Of a stretch of 64,000 nt of DNA, positions 54,600 to 62,862 are shown in pieces; position 1 is the stretch's first letter, and each line of letters starts with the position of its first letter. Source of the DNA: Ktedonobacter robiniae (lineage in GTDB: Bacteria; Chloroflexota; Ktedonobacteria; Ktedonobacterales; Ktedonobacteraceae); NCBI RefSeq assembly GCF_016587375.1, contig NZ_BNJG01000001.1, forward strand, positions 2,920,001-2,984,000, in the 5' to 3' direction. The position numbers and the translations under genes are program-made. The notes under the pieces were generated by a model that was not told where the DNA came from, made no database searches, and saw only the letters and a program-made list of their open reading frames with translations.

Positions 54600-55871
54600 T
54601 TATGTGATCCAGTGACCTGTGACAAACTGGGTGAGGAGGAGGAAGAGCAGGCAGCCTGAAATAAGCAGGTAGTGTAAGTGAAAGGCACGGCTCTGTCCGA
54701 TGTTCGCCAGGATAATGAAAGCTGGGAAATCCATGAGCAGGTAGCGCGGAAAGGACTGGAGGGGGAAATCTCCAACGACTGGAAGCAGTTGGATGAAGAG
54801 GAAGAGGGCTATGCCGAAGAGGAGATAGCTAGTATGGCGTCTGGAGAAGCGCCAGGGGCCAACTAGACCAAGTAATAGAGCTCCAAGCACGAAAAGATTG
54901 CAGCTTAGATCGAATATATTGCGTAATCCCTGGAAGCTGAGGAGGCCAGGGCCGGTTTGTATGGCCTGAAAGGCACGTAGGGTTGCGAACCAGGGGAGCT
55001 GGGGAAGGCGTGTCCACACTCGCGCCTGCACATGTGAGAAGGCCAGCCAGTCGCCGAATTTATGGTAGCAATAGAATGCATAGAGTCCGGGTCCAAGCAC
55101 AAACAGGCCTGCACTTAAGCCATCCAGCCGAAGACTTCGTGGTCTGAAACGAGAGTGCTGGAGATACTCATAACAGAAAGGGAGCAGAAGCAGGATGCCA
55201 GCTGAGCGTGTCAGGCTGGCTGCAAAGCCAAAGAGGCCAGCCCACCACCAGTGCTTCTTGCGCATGGCATAGAAGCTGAGCAAGGCCAGACAGAGAAAGA
55301 GGGACTCGGTATAGACCGCGCCAAAGAAGAAGCCCGTGGGGAAGAGCGAGAGATAGAGAACGCTACGTCGTGCCAGTCCAGGGAGAGATGCGAATATAAA
55401 ATCCTCCTGGACGAGACGATAGAACACCATCAGCAGCACGAACCAGGCGAGGTGCGCGATGACCGTGCCCGCGAGGTAGGGCGAGGGAATAATGGGTCGT
55501 GTCAATCGGATCAAGAGGGGATAGAGTGGAAAGAAGGCCGAATGCTCGATCTGACTATAGCCCTGGATCGCAATGTGTTCATAGTACAGACTGTCCCAAT
55601 GCTCCCAGGAGTGAGCCAGTACTGCCCATGATGCTGCTCGCCCGGAGAAGTCTGCCAGGGTATATAGGAGGCTATAGCATGTGCCGACAAAAAACGCGAC
55701 ATGCAGGGCCAGGTAGAGCGGGACAACTTCGCGCCCAGCCTGGTACCATGCGAGCAGGTGCCCGGCCTTCTGCCCTGGGCAAAACGGGTCTCTATAGCCG
55801 CGTGGGGCGTGGGGACTACCCGTCTCACTGCGCCCCAATCCCTTGTGTCTGCTAAAGCGGATAAGCCTCAT
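54600..55871 (-). CDS. PIG-V-like membrane mannosyltransferase
   Basis: This 423-residue polytopic protein has about ten hydrophobic segments. The first loop reads HSWEHWDSLYYEHIAIQGYSQIEHSAFFPLYPLLIR, close to the WD..HY..IA..GY and FFPLYP signature of PIG-V family (GT76-like) mannosyltransferases. Bacterial members probably use polyprenyl-phosphate sugars for extracytoplasmic glycosylation. Two more glycosyltransferase genes lie divergently just upstream, including a GT2 that could make the donor lipid. The N-terminal 35 residues are basic and unconserved, so the start is uncertain. Confidence 0.82.
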   Translation of the reverse strand: MRLIRFSRHKGLGRSETGSPHAPRGYRDPFCPGQKAGHLLAWYQAGREVVPLYLALHVAFFVGTCYSLLYTLADFSGRAASWAVLAHSWEHWDSLYYEHIAIQGYSQIEHSAFFPLYPLLIRLTRPIIPSPYLAGTVIAHLAWFVLLMVFYRLVQEDFIFASLPGLARRSVLYLSLFPTGFFFGAVYTESLFLCLALLSFYAMRKKHWWWAGLFGFAASLTRSAGILLLLPFCYEYLQHSRFRPRSLRLDGLSAGLFVLGPGLYAFYCYHKFGDWLAFSHVQARVWTRLPQLPWFATLRAFQAIQTGPGLLSFQGLRNIFDLSCNLFVLGALLLGLVGPWRFSRRHTSYLLFGIALFLFIQLLPVVGDFPLQSFPRYLLMDFPAFIILANIGQSRAFHLHYLLISGCLLFLLLTQFVTGHWIT

Positions 55872-56149
55872 AGATCGCCTTTCCCCGCTTCTATTGGCCT
55901 GTTAAAAGATATATAGCCTCTGTGGGAAATGTAGCGAGAAGGTAAAATGATGTGTTTGTATATGTTGCTGAAAGGATCTGAGATATAGCTAAATACGTAT
56001 AGTTAATAGACAGCGAGCATGGAGAAATTCTATATTAAAAAGTGTGAATTTATCTATGGTTTTAAGCACAACATATTATATCCACGGGCGTGTACAGTTG
56101 GCCTTTCTTATAATAGAAATAAGTTCTAGCTAGAAGACGGCGGTGTGAT
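55872..56149. other. AT-rich divergent intergenic region
   Basis: This gap separates the divergent PIG-V-like and GT39-like genes. It is strongly AT-rich, with several TATA-like stretches (for example around 56020-56120) but no clear -35/-10 pair and no hairpin. Confidence 0.5.
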
Positions 56150-57814
56150 GTGTCGCAAAAATTTAAATCTCCATTTGTCGTACAGGATGGTCTCGACTCC
56201 GATGATTCCTCCGGCGCCATCTCTCTGCGAGAGGCCAGGCGTTCGGCTTATAGCCTGCCTTCAACCTGGCTATCCGGTTGCTTATTGTTTATCGCTGCCT
56301 TAACATTTAACCTCTATCGTATCGGTACGCCCAGCGTCTGGTTTGATGAGGCCTTCTCGGTTGAGTTGGCGGGCCAGCCATTGCCTCTCCTGTGGCGCCT
56401 GGTATCGACCCAGGAGCCAAATATGGGGCTTTATCATCTCTTCTTGCATGGATGGTTATCTGTAGCCAACGCGGCGGGGTTTCTTCAGACAGAGGCGGTG
56501 GTGCGCCTCCCTTCCGCGATCTTTGCCGCCCTGGGCACGGTTGTAGTCTTTCTGTTGGGACGTCGGGTGCGTAGCAATAGCGCAGGTATTGTTGCGGCGG
56601 CTCTATACCTGTTGAATGATTGGCAACTGGTGTATGCACAACAGGCACGTGCCTATAGCTTGCAGGTCTTACTGCTCTGTCTCTCCTGGTATGCCTTGCT
56701 CAGCATCCTGGCACGACCACGAGCGACGAAGTGGTATTGGATCATCTACGTTAGCACGAGCGTCCTGGCCATCTATACACACCTGTTTAGCGTGGTCATT
56801 CTGGGCACTCAGGTACTAGCGCTGGCGGTGGTATGGCTCTTTCCCGGACTTTTTGCTACAGGTGAAGCGCGTAAACACCTGCGTTCTCACATTCAGGTCT
56901 TCCTGGGATGTTTTGCCCTGGTACTTGTCTTGAGCCTGCCCATGCTCTTGTTGAGCCGGACTGCTGATAAGACCGGCTGGTTGCCGCAGGCACGTCTGAG
57001 CGACCTCCTCTACTTTTGGCATTCTGTCAGTGGCAACAGCAAGTATTATCTACTGGCTATGTTAGCGATGCTGGCGATTGCGGTAGGCCTGGTGTTCTGG
57101 AGTCGTCTCGTTGCTGGGCGCGGGCAGCGTGTGGAAGAGGTAGAGTCTCATGTCTATTACCAGACATTATGGGGTTGGCTGCTCCTGTGCTGGTTGCTGG
57201 TGCCGATTGTGAGTACTTATCTCATTTCGCAGGGTTCGATCCGTCTCTTCTCGGCACGTTACCTGATTGTTGTAGTACCTGCTCTGACTCTTGTGCTGGC
57301 TTACGTGATCGGAAACATACGCTGGCGCCTTCCACGCTTTGGCCTGGCGCTGGTGCTATTGGCTCTGGCGGTTATGGTCGTGCCCTTCTATTATCGCAGC
57401 GCACAGGTAGAGGATTGGAATAGCGCAACCGCCTGGGTGCAGGAGCATTTTCAAGACGGTGATGGCATGATCTGCTATGATAATAGTGTCCAGCAAGGGT
57501 GCCAGGTCGCTGTGGAGTACTACCTTCACGCGTATCCCGGGCCTGCCCATTTTGAGGTGGGGGCGCCTGGTGAGTTCTCCTGGGAGAATATGGGGCCAGC
57601 GCGCACCGCGGGACCCGATGAAGCTGTGGACCCAATGGCCTTGCAGACCTTCGCCTCCAGACATCAGCGCCTTATCTTTATTGTGGGACGCCTACCAGAT
57701 GATGCCGCCGCCAACAAAACTAGCATAGCTTTGAACTGGTTACAGAGCCAATACCACCTTGAGTCGTCCTTTCAGAAGCGTACAGTACAGGTCTATCTCT
57801 ATACAGTTCGGTAG
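56150..57814 (+). CDS. GT39-like polytopic glycosyltransferase
   Basis: This 554-residue membrane protein has about eleven hydrophobic helices. The first extracytoplasmic loop carries SVWFDEAFSVELAGQPLPLLWRLVSTQEPNMGLYHLFLHGW, the Asp-Glu motif typical of PMT/ArnT-like (GT-C) enzymes that use lipid-linked sugars. The C-terminal 130 residues form a soluble external domain (VEDWNSATAWVQEHFQDGDGMI). The start is GTG at 56150 with GGCGGTG upstream. The GT2 gene follows after 65 nt. Confidence 0.85.
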   Translation: MSQKFKSPFVVQDGLDSDDSSGAISLREARRSAYSLPSTWLSGCLLFIAALTFNLYRIGTPSVWFDEAFSVELAGQPLPLLWRLVSTQEPNMGLYHLFLHGWLSVANAAGFLQTEAVVRLPSAIFAALGTVVVFLLGRRVRSNSAGIVAAALYLLNDWQLVYAQQARAYSLQVLLLCLSWYALLSILARPRATKWYWIIYVSTSVLAIYTHLFSVVILGTQVLALAVVWLFPGLFATGEARKHLRSHIQVFLGCFALVLVLSLPMLLLSRTADKTGWLPQARLSDLLYFWHSVSGNSKYYLLAMLAMLAIAVGLVFWSRLVAGRGQRVEEVESHVYYQTLWGWLLLCWLLVPIVSTYLISQGSIRLFSARYLIVVVPALTLVLAYVIGNIRWRLPRFGLALVLLALAVMVVPFYYRSAQVEDWNSATAWVQEHFQDGDGMICYDNSVQQGCQVAVEYYLHAYPGPAHFEVGAPGEFSWENMGPARTAGPDEAVDPMALQTFASRHQRLIFIVGRLPDDAAANKTSIALNWLQSQYHLESSFQKRTVQVYLYTVR

Positions 57815-57879
57815 GAGTTGTGACGGCCCATGGCCGTCGGCATGATAAGATAATACTATTGAAGTGAAAGGATTGGCTG

Positions 57880-58647
57880 GTGATACAGGAGAGCCCGGCC
57901 ACTGGCAAGGTAGGCGTGAAGGTCAGAACAAACTATAGCCTCTCGGTGGTTATGCCTGCGCACAATGAAGAGGTCGCAATTGCAGAGACGGTGAGGCAGG
58001 TACTCGACGCCGTTACAGAGCGGGTAGAGGATTTTGAGGTGATCGTTGTCAATGACGGGAGCGTGGATCGGACGCGCGCGCTCCTGGAAGCTATGGCCGC
58101 CCAGGAGCCTCGGCTACGGATTATAAACCACGAGGTCAACCAGGGGTATGGAGCGGCCCTGGTCAGCGGTTTTGAGGCAGCAAGCAGAGACCTGGTCTTC
58201 TTTATGGATTCCGATGGCCAGTTTGATATTCATGACCTGGCTCGTTTCTTCCCTTTGATCGAGGAGTATGATGCTGTCCTGGGCTATCGCCTGGATCGCC
58301 AGGATACCTGGATGCGTAAGCTAAACGCCTGGGGTTGGAAGATGCTGGTCTCATTCGTCTTTAAGCTGGAGGTGCGGGATATCGATTGCGCCTTCAAGCT
58401 ATACCGGGCACGTTTCTTTCGTGAGCAGCGCCTGGAGACGCGCGGGGCAATGATCAACACCGAGATCCTCTATAAGCTTAAGCGCGCAGGCTATACCTAT
58501 ACCCAGGTGGGTGTACACCACCTCCCACGGCGCGGAGGCAAGGCTACTGGTGCCAAACCGAGTGTAATTGTGCGGGCCTTCCGTGAACTCTTTACCTATG
58601 CTCGCAAATGGCGCCAGGAAGAGCAACTGGCCAGGCGCGAGCAGTAA
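57880..58647 (+). CDS. GT2 family glycosyltransferase (dolichyl-phosphate mannosyltransferase-like)
   Basis: This 255-residue GT-A enzyme has SLSVVMPAHNEEVAIAETV, VIVVNDGSVDRTRALLE, NQGYGAALVSGFEAA and the DxD-like FFMDSDGQFD motif. It probably transfers a sugar from a nucleotide donor to polyprenyl phosphate, supplying the GT-C enzyme encoded just before it. No membrane helix follows the catalytic domain. The start is GTG at 57880, with AAGGA 8 nt upstream. Confidence 0.88.
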   Translation: MIQESPATGKVGVKVRTNYSLSVVMPAHNEEVAIAETVRQVLDAVTERVEDFEVIVVNDGSVDRTRALLEAMAAQEPRLRIINHEVNQGYGAALVSGFEAASRDLVFFMDSDGQFDIHDLARFFPLIEEYDAVLGYRLDRQDTWMRKLNAWGWKMLVSFVFKLEVRDIDCAFKLYRARFFREQRLETRGAMINTEILYKLKRAGYTYTQVGVHHLPRRGGKATGAKPSVIVRAFRELFTYARKWRQEEQLARREQ

Positions 58648-58714
58648 CAGGCTTGTTCCTGTGTGGTAGGATACGAGGAAGAAGGTTTTATCCCTCATAG
58701 TCCAGGAGCCAGTG

Positions 58715-59098
58715 ATGTCTGTTTCATTTGCCGAACAATATGCGAGCCTCTTGAAAGATGTCTTTCGCGAGCAGGCGCAGCAACAACTTGCGCAGGGCGC
58801 GGATGCGCTGACATGTGCCGATATGTATGCCGAGCAGGGCAAACCTGATTTTACCCTGGCCTTTTTGCTTGCATTCGATGCTGAAGACGAGGTCAAACGC
58901 GAGATTTTAGCACGTTCATATGAGATGCGGGCCGACTTCTCGGAGGAGCAGGCCAGGAAGTTTTCCGAGGAGTTTCATCGTTCTTTCCCCCTGATCGTCC
59001 AGGAGGCGCAGAAAGATCGATCCTCCGCCCAGAAGATCCGCCAGGGGCAGAAATTGCGCCGGACCACGCACCTCAAAGCGCTGCGTATGAACCCATAA
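58715..59098 (+). CDS. small conserved hypothetical protein
   Basis: This 127-residue, mostly helical, charged protein (LLKDVFREQAQQQLAQGADALTCADMYAEQGKPDFTLAFLLAF, then RSYEMRADFSEEQARKFSEEFHRSF) ends in a basic tail (RQGQKLRRTTHLKALRMN). No membrane segment or known motif is seen. AGGAG lies 6 nt before the ATG at 58715. It converges on gyrA. Function unknown. Confidence 0.7.
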   Translation: MSVSFAEQYASLLKDVFREQAQQQLAQGADALTCADMYAEQGKPDFTLAFLLAFDAEDEVKREILARSYEMRADFSEEQARKFSEEFHRSFPLIVQEAQKDRSSAQKIRQGQKLRRTTHLKALRMNP

Positions 59099-59107
59099 TG
59101 GGCCACA

Positions 59108-59153
59108 CAAAGAGAAAGCCGGTGCACTTGCAAGTGCACCGGCTTTCTCTTTG
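59108..59153. terminator. 46-bp perfect palindrome between convergent genes
   Basis: Bases 59108-59130 are the exact reverse complement of 59131-59153, with no spacer. It lies between the small hypothetical gene and gyrA and is probably a bidirectional terminator. Confidence 0.85.
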
Positions 59154-59167
59154 GGCTTCTCAGATGT

Positions 59168-61726
59168 CTAGGCGTTCTCGCCCTCGTCTGAGGTCTCCTC
59201 GTCCTCCTCGATTGCGTCGGGGGCTACCTCTTCAACCTCACTTATGGCTGTTGCCTCACCCTCGACCACTTCGGCCTCGGCCTTTTCCTCGTCATCGGTC
59301 TTCTTGCCGTTAGCTACAGCGACGGCGACGACCTTGTCATCTTCGGCGAGGTTCATCAGAGTAACGCCCTGAGTGGCGCGACCTGCCTGGCGGACCAGGC
59401 TCACATCGGTACGGATAACCACGCCGCTGGCCGAGATGAGCATCAGGTCGTTATCCTCTTCAGTGACCATGCGAGCCGAGGCAACCTTGCCAGTCTTCTC
59501 AGTGACCTTGGAGGTCAGCACGCCGCTACCACCACGATTGTAGACGGGATACTCATCGATGGGGGTGCGCTTGCCATAGCCGTGTTCGGTGACGACCAGC
59601 AGCTCGCCTCCAGGGATGACCGGGTTTAGGGAGACAACGCTATCGTCGTCTGCCAGGCGGATGCCGCGTACGCCGCCACTGGTGCGCGAGGCAGAGCGGA
59701 GCTGGTCAACGCCAAAGCGAATGGCATGGCCATGCGAAGTGATCAGCAAGACGTCTGCCTCGGGGCCAACGAGCTTGGCGCCAATCAGTTCATCGTCATC
59801 CTCCAGGTTCATGGCAATCAGACCTGAGCGGCGGACAACCTCGAAATCACTCATCGCGGTCTTCTTGACCTCGCCTTTCTTGGTGGCGACGACCAGGAAA
59901 TCGTGAGTGTGTCCCTTGGGGACGTAGACAATAGCAGTGACGCGCTCACGCTGTTCAATCGAGATCAGATTGATCAAGTGCTCGCCACGAGCCGTGCGAC
60001 TGGTATCGGGTAGCTCATATACGCGTAACTGGAAGACACGACCGCGATCCGTGAAGAAGAGCAGGCTATCATGCGTATGTGGAACGAGCAGGTGGCGAAC
60101 CGTATCGTCCTCGCGTGTTGCCATGCCAGTGACGCCTCGTCCACCGCGACGCTGCGCGCGATAGGTCCCAGAAGGCAGGCGTTTGATATAGCCCTTCTCG
60201 GTCAGGGTTACCACGACCTCTTCGTTGGGAATCAGGTCCTCGTCCTTGAAGTCGCGGACCTCGCTCTCTTCGATTTCTGTGCGGCGAGCATCGCCAAACT
60301 TCTCTTTGAGTTCCTTGAGGTCCGCCATGATGATGCCGCGGATCTCGTTGATATCGCTCAGGAGCTTGTGGTAGTAGTCGATATGCTGCAAGACATCCCT
60401 GAGCTCATCCTCTACCTTCTGGTGCTGTAAGGCGGCCAGGCTGGCGAGGCGCATATCCAGCACCGCGCGTGCCTGCTCGTTTGAGAAGCCGAAGGTTTGT
60501 TGCAGTTCTTCGGCCAGGCCAGCCGTCTCGCGCCGTGAGCCGCGAATAATATTGATAACCTCATCCAGGTTATCCATGGCGATCTTCAAGCCCTCTAAGA
60601 TGTGCTTGCGTGCCTCGGCCTTGCGCAGCTCAAACTGGGTACGTCTGGTGATGACCTGCTCGCGATGGGTAATGTAGTGCTGCAAAAACTTCTTGAGCGT
60701 CAGGGTTTGCGGCTGCGAGTCGACCAGGGCCAGCATGTTTGTGTTAAAAGAGCTCTGCATGGCCGTATATTTAAAGAGGGAGTTGAGAATGCTGCGTGGA
60801 TTGGCGTCGCGCTTGAGTTCGACAACCATGCGCATCCCCTGGCGGTCCGACTCGTCGCGTACCTCAGAGATACCCTCAATTCTTTTATCGCGAGCCAGTT
60901 CAGCGATCTTCTTGACCAGGTCTGCCTTATTGACCTGGTAGGGAAGCTCGGTGGTGATAATGCTGGCGCGTCCGCGCTCGTTCTCTTCAATATGGGTGCG
61001 GGCGCGGATCACGATGCGACCTCGACCGTTGGCATAGGTATTGCGGATGCCTTCGCGTCCCTGAATGAGGCCACCGGTTGGGAAGTCGGGGCCGCGTACG
61101 ATACGCGCCAGGTCTTCGGTCGTGGCTTCTGGATTCTCAATCAGGTGGATAATGCCATCACAGACCTCGTGGAGGTTATGAGGCGGAATATTGGTGGCCA
61201 TACCTACCGCGATGCCCGTTGTACCATTGAGCAGCAGGTTGGGCAGGCGAGCTGGAAACACCAACGGCTCCTGGGTCTGGTTATCGTAGTTGGGACCGAA
61301 ATCGACGGTATCCTTATCGATATCGCGTAGAAGCTCATCGGCGATAGCCGCCATTTTAGCTTCGGTATAGCGCATGGCGGCGGGTGGATCGTCGTCTTGC
61401 GAGCCAAAGTTGCCCTGACCCAGGACGAGGGGATAGCGCATCGACCAGGGCTGAGCCATACGCACCAGAGCTTCATAGACAGAGGCATCGCCATGAGGGT
61501 GGTAGCTTTTGAGCACCTCGCCCACGGTACCAGCGCATTTGCGATACGTTTTGTTGGACTGTAGCCCCATCTGCTCCATGGCATAGAGAATGCGTCGATG
61601 CACGGGTTTTAAACCATCGCGTACATCGGGGAGCGCGCGGGCTACAATGACACTCATCGAGTAGTCGAGATAGGCTCCCGTCATCTGCTCGACGATGTTG
61701 ACTGTTTTGATATTGCCTAGTTGCAT
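59168..61726 (-). CDS. gyrA: DNA gyrase subunit A
   Basis: This 852-residue protein has the winged-helix/tower breakage-reunion domain with catalytic Tyr120 in [10 protein letters not shown]. The C-terminal beta-pinwheel carries the GyrA box QRRGGRGV, which marks gyrase rather than topoisomerase IV. With GyrB (not in this window) it introduces negative supercoils. In the helix equivalent to the quinolone-binding region, Ala81 stands at the place of E. coli Ser83 and Glu85 at the place of Asp87. The last 40 residues are an acidic tail. AGGAT lies before the ATG. A TATACT box at about 61870 (minus strand) may be the -10. Confidence 0.96.
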   Translation of the reverse strand: MQLGNIKTVNIVEQMTGAYLDYSMSVIVARALPDVRDGLKPVHRRILYAMEQMGLQSNKTYRKCAGTVGEVLKSYHPHGDASVYEALVRMAQPWSMRYPLVLGQGNFGSQDDDPPAAMRYTEAKMAAIADELLRDIDKDTVDFGPNYDNQTQEPLVFPARLPNLLLNGTTGIAVGMATNIPPHNLHEVCDGIIHLIENPEATTEDLARIVRGPDFPTGGLIQGREGIRNTYANGRGRIVIRARTHIEENERGRASIITTELPYQVNKADLVKKIAELARDKRIEGISEVRDESDRQGMRMVVELKRDANPRSILNSLFKYTAMQSSFNTNMLALVDSQPQTLTLKKFLQHYITHREQVITRRTQFELRKAEARKHILEGLKIAMDNLDEVINIIRGSRRETAGLAEELQQTFGFSNEQARAVLDMRLASLAALQHQKVEDELRDVLQHIDYYHKLLSDINEIRGIIMADLKELKEKFGDARRTEIEESEVRDFKDEDLIPNEEVVVTLTEKGYIKRLPSGTYRAQRRGGRGVTGMATREDDTVRHLLVPHTHDSLLFFTDRGRVFQLRVYELPDTSRTARGEHLINLISIEQRERVTAIVYVPKGHTHDFLVVATKKGEVKKTAMSDFEVVRRSGLIAMNLEDDDELIGAKLVGPEADVLLITSHGHAIRFGVDQLRSASRTSGGVRGIRLADDDSVVSLNPVIPGGELLVVTEHGYGKRTPIDEYPVYNRGGSGVLTSKVTEKTGKVASARMVTEEDNDLMLISASGVVIRTDVSLVRQAGRATQGVTLMNLAEDDKVVAVAVANGKKTDDEEKAEAEVVEGEATAISEVEEVAPDAIEEDEETSDEGENA

Positions 61727-62102
61727 AAAACATCCTCACCCAGAAAAAATCAAGACATAGCCAGATGGCGATATCGGAATGAAGTGCTGGTGTATAACGA
61801 CTGTGTATCAGTTGCAGCTCTTACAGGTTTAGGAGGGGATTTAGAAAATTTGATCCTGCCTACGTTTATAGTATAGCACATTTGGGGCATAGTAACGAGT
61901 TTTTGCCCTTAGGTAATGGTACGTTATTAAGTTGGATTCGTGTAGGCTTTTGGAAACAAATTTGGTATATTATGCCCTATGTTTTAGAGATATCGTGTGG
62001 TATGATTTAATGCAAGAACGGAAATTGCGGGAGAGTCATATCACCTGTAGTCACAAAGAGGGCGAGTAGTGTTGCGTCCATTAACACTGATGCCATAGGG
62101 GA
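61727..62102. other. divergent intergenic region between gyrA and the small membrane protein gene
   Basis: This is an AT-rich 376-nt gap with promoter-like patches in both directions: TATACT near 61870 on the minus strand and TATATTATG near 61965-61975 on the plus strand. Neither has a good -35 element. No hairpin or small reading frame with a ribosome-binding site is seen. Confidence 0.5.
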
Positions 62103-62689
62103 GTGACGAACATTATGTCTTTGCCATTTACTGAAACGCAATGCTTCTATGTAGCAATTCTGGCATTTATCGTCATCGGGTTTCAACGCGGCTGGAAGAG
62201 GGAACTGGTCTCGCTTGTGTTTGTGCTCCTGGCCATTTTCCTGGTGCGCCCCGACAGTGGAAAATCGTTTAGCGATTTTCTGAATCGCCTTCCATCCGTC
62301 TTTGGATTTCTCGTAACAGGAAACACCACAGGAACCCCTACGACTCCGACGACGAACTTTCTCTTAGGCCCCTGGGGGCTATCATATTGTTTGCCGCGGT
62401 CGTGGGACTTGGCTACTTCATTGGGAATAAGGCATTCCCAAGGCCAGGCGCGCCAGCGGAGCGCTTTATTGGCGTTATTCCGGGGATTGTCTCGGGAGCC
62501 TTTATTATGGCCTTCCTCAGCAGTCTGATTCCTAAGGGCGCCAATGGGCAATCGTTTCTCACGGTTGCCGTCCAGACACCTGATCCTGGCAATTTTGTGC
62601 CTATTCTCTTCCTCATCGCCATCGTCGCGGTCATTGTAGCCCTGATCGCTTCACGAACCAAGAAGGCTGGTGGGGGAGCCAAAAAATAG
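62103..62689 (+). pseudogene. small polytopic membrane protein, frameshifted at a G run
   Basis: Two overlapping frames (62103-62528 and 62387-62689) join into one protein of about 195 residues with four hydrophobic segments, faintly CvpA-like (YVAILAFIVIGFQRGWKRELVSLVFVLLAIFL at the start). The first frame reads NFLLGPWGLSYC and derails. One added G in the run 62374-62378 gives NFLLGPWGAIILFAAVVGLGYFIGNKAF, which enters the second frame. After that come FIGVIPGIVSGAFIMAFLSSLI and a last helix before a KKAGGGAKK tail. GTG (62103) or ATG (62115) may be the start. A sequencing error is likely. Function unknown. Confidence 0.7.
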
Positions 62690-62710
62690 CGGGCGTTTAC
62701 GCTGTCGTAC

Positions 62711-62811
62711 CATAATACTATAGGCTCCGCTTCAGGGCGCCTTTTAAGATCTTATTCCGAAACTCAACCCCCATTCGGGGACAAGCGCGCTCAGGGTTTT
62801 CGGATCAGAAG
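62711..62811 (+). ncRNA. putative structured leader RNA, copy 2
   Basis: This 101-nt stretch matches 6644-6774 (minus strand): CATAnTACTA, GGGCGCC, ATCTTATTCC, AAAC-CAAC, a private hairpin (CCCC-CATT-GGGG) and the 26-nt identical block 62786-62811 ending GGATCAGAAG. It lies 51 nt before the PH-domain ATG, downstream of a possible promoter (TTTACG, 17 nt, TATAGG). The stem between CCGAAAC and GTTTTCGG would close the element. Confidence 0.55.
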
Positions 62812-62862
62812 TAACTCGCGTTTGTGGCACGTTGCTCGGAGATGGATGCAATGAGGTGAAGA

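Noticed and set aside
7637..59153. CRISPR array or REP-family explanation for the hairpins
   Set aside because: There are no regularly spaced direct repeats and no cas genes. REP elements share stem sequence, whereas these stems are all different.
60602..61330. 242-codon plus-strand frame inside gyrA
   Set aside because: It is antisense to the conserved GyrA core and has no independent signals.
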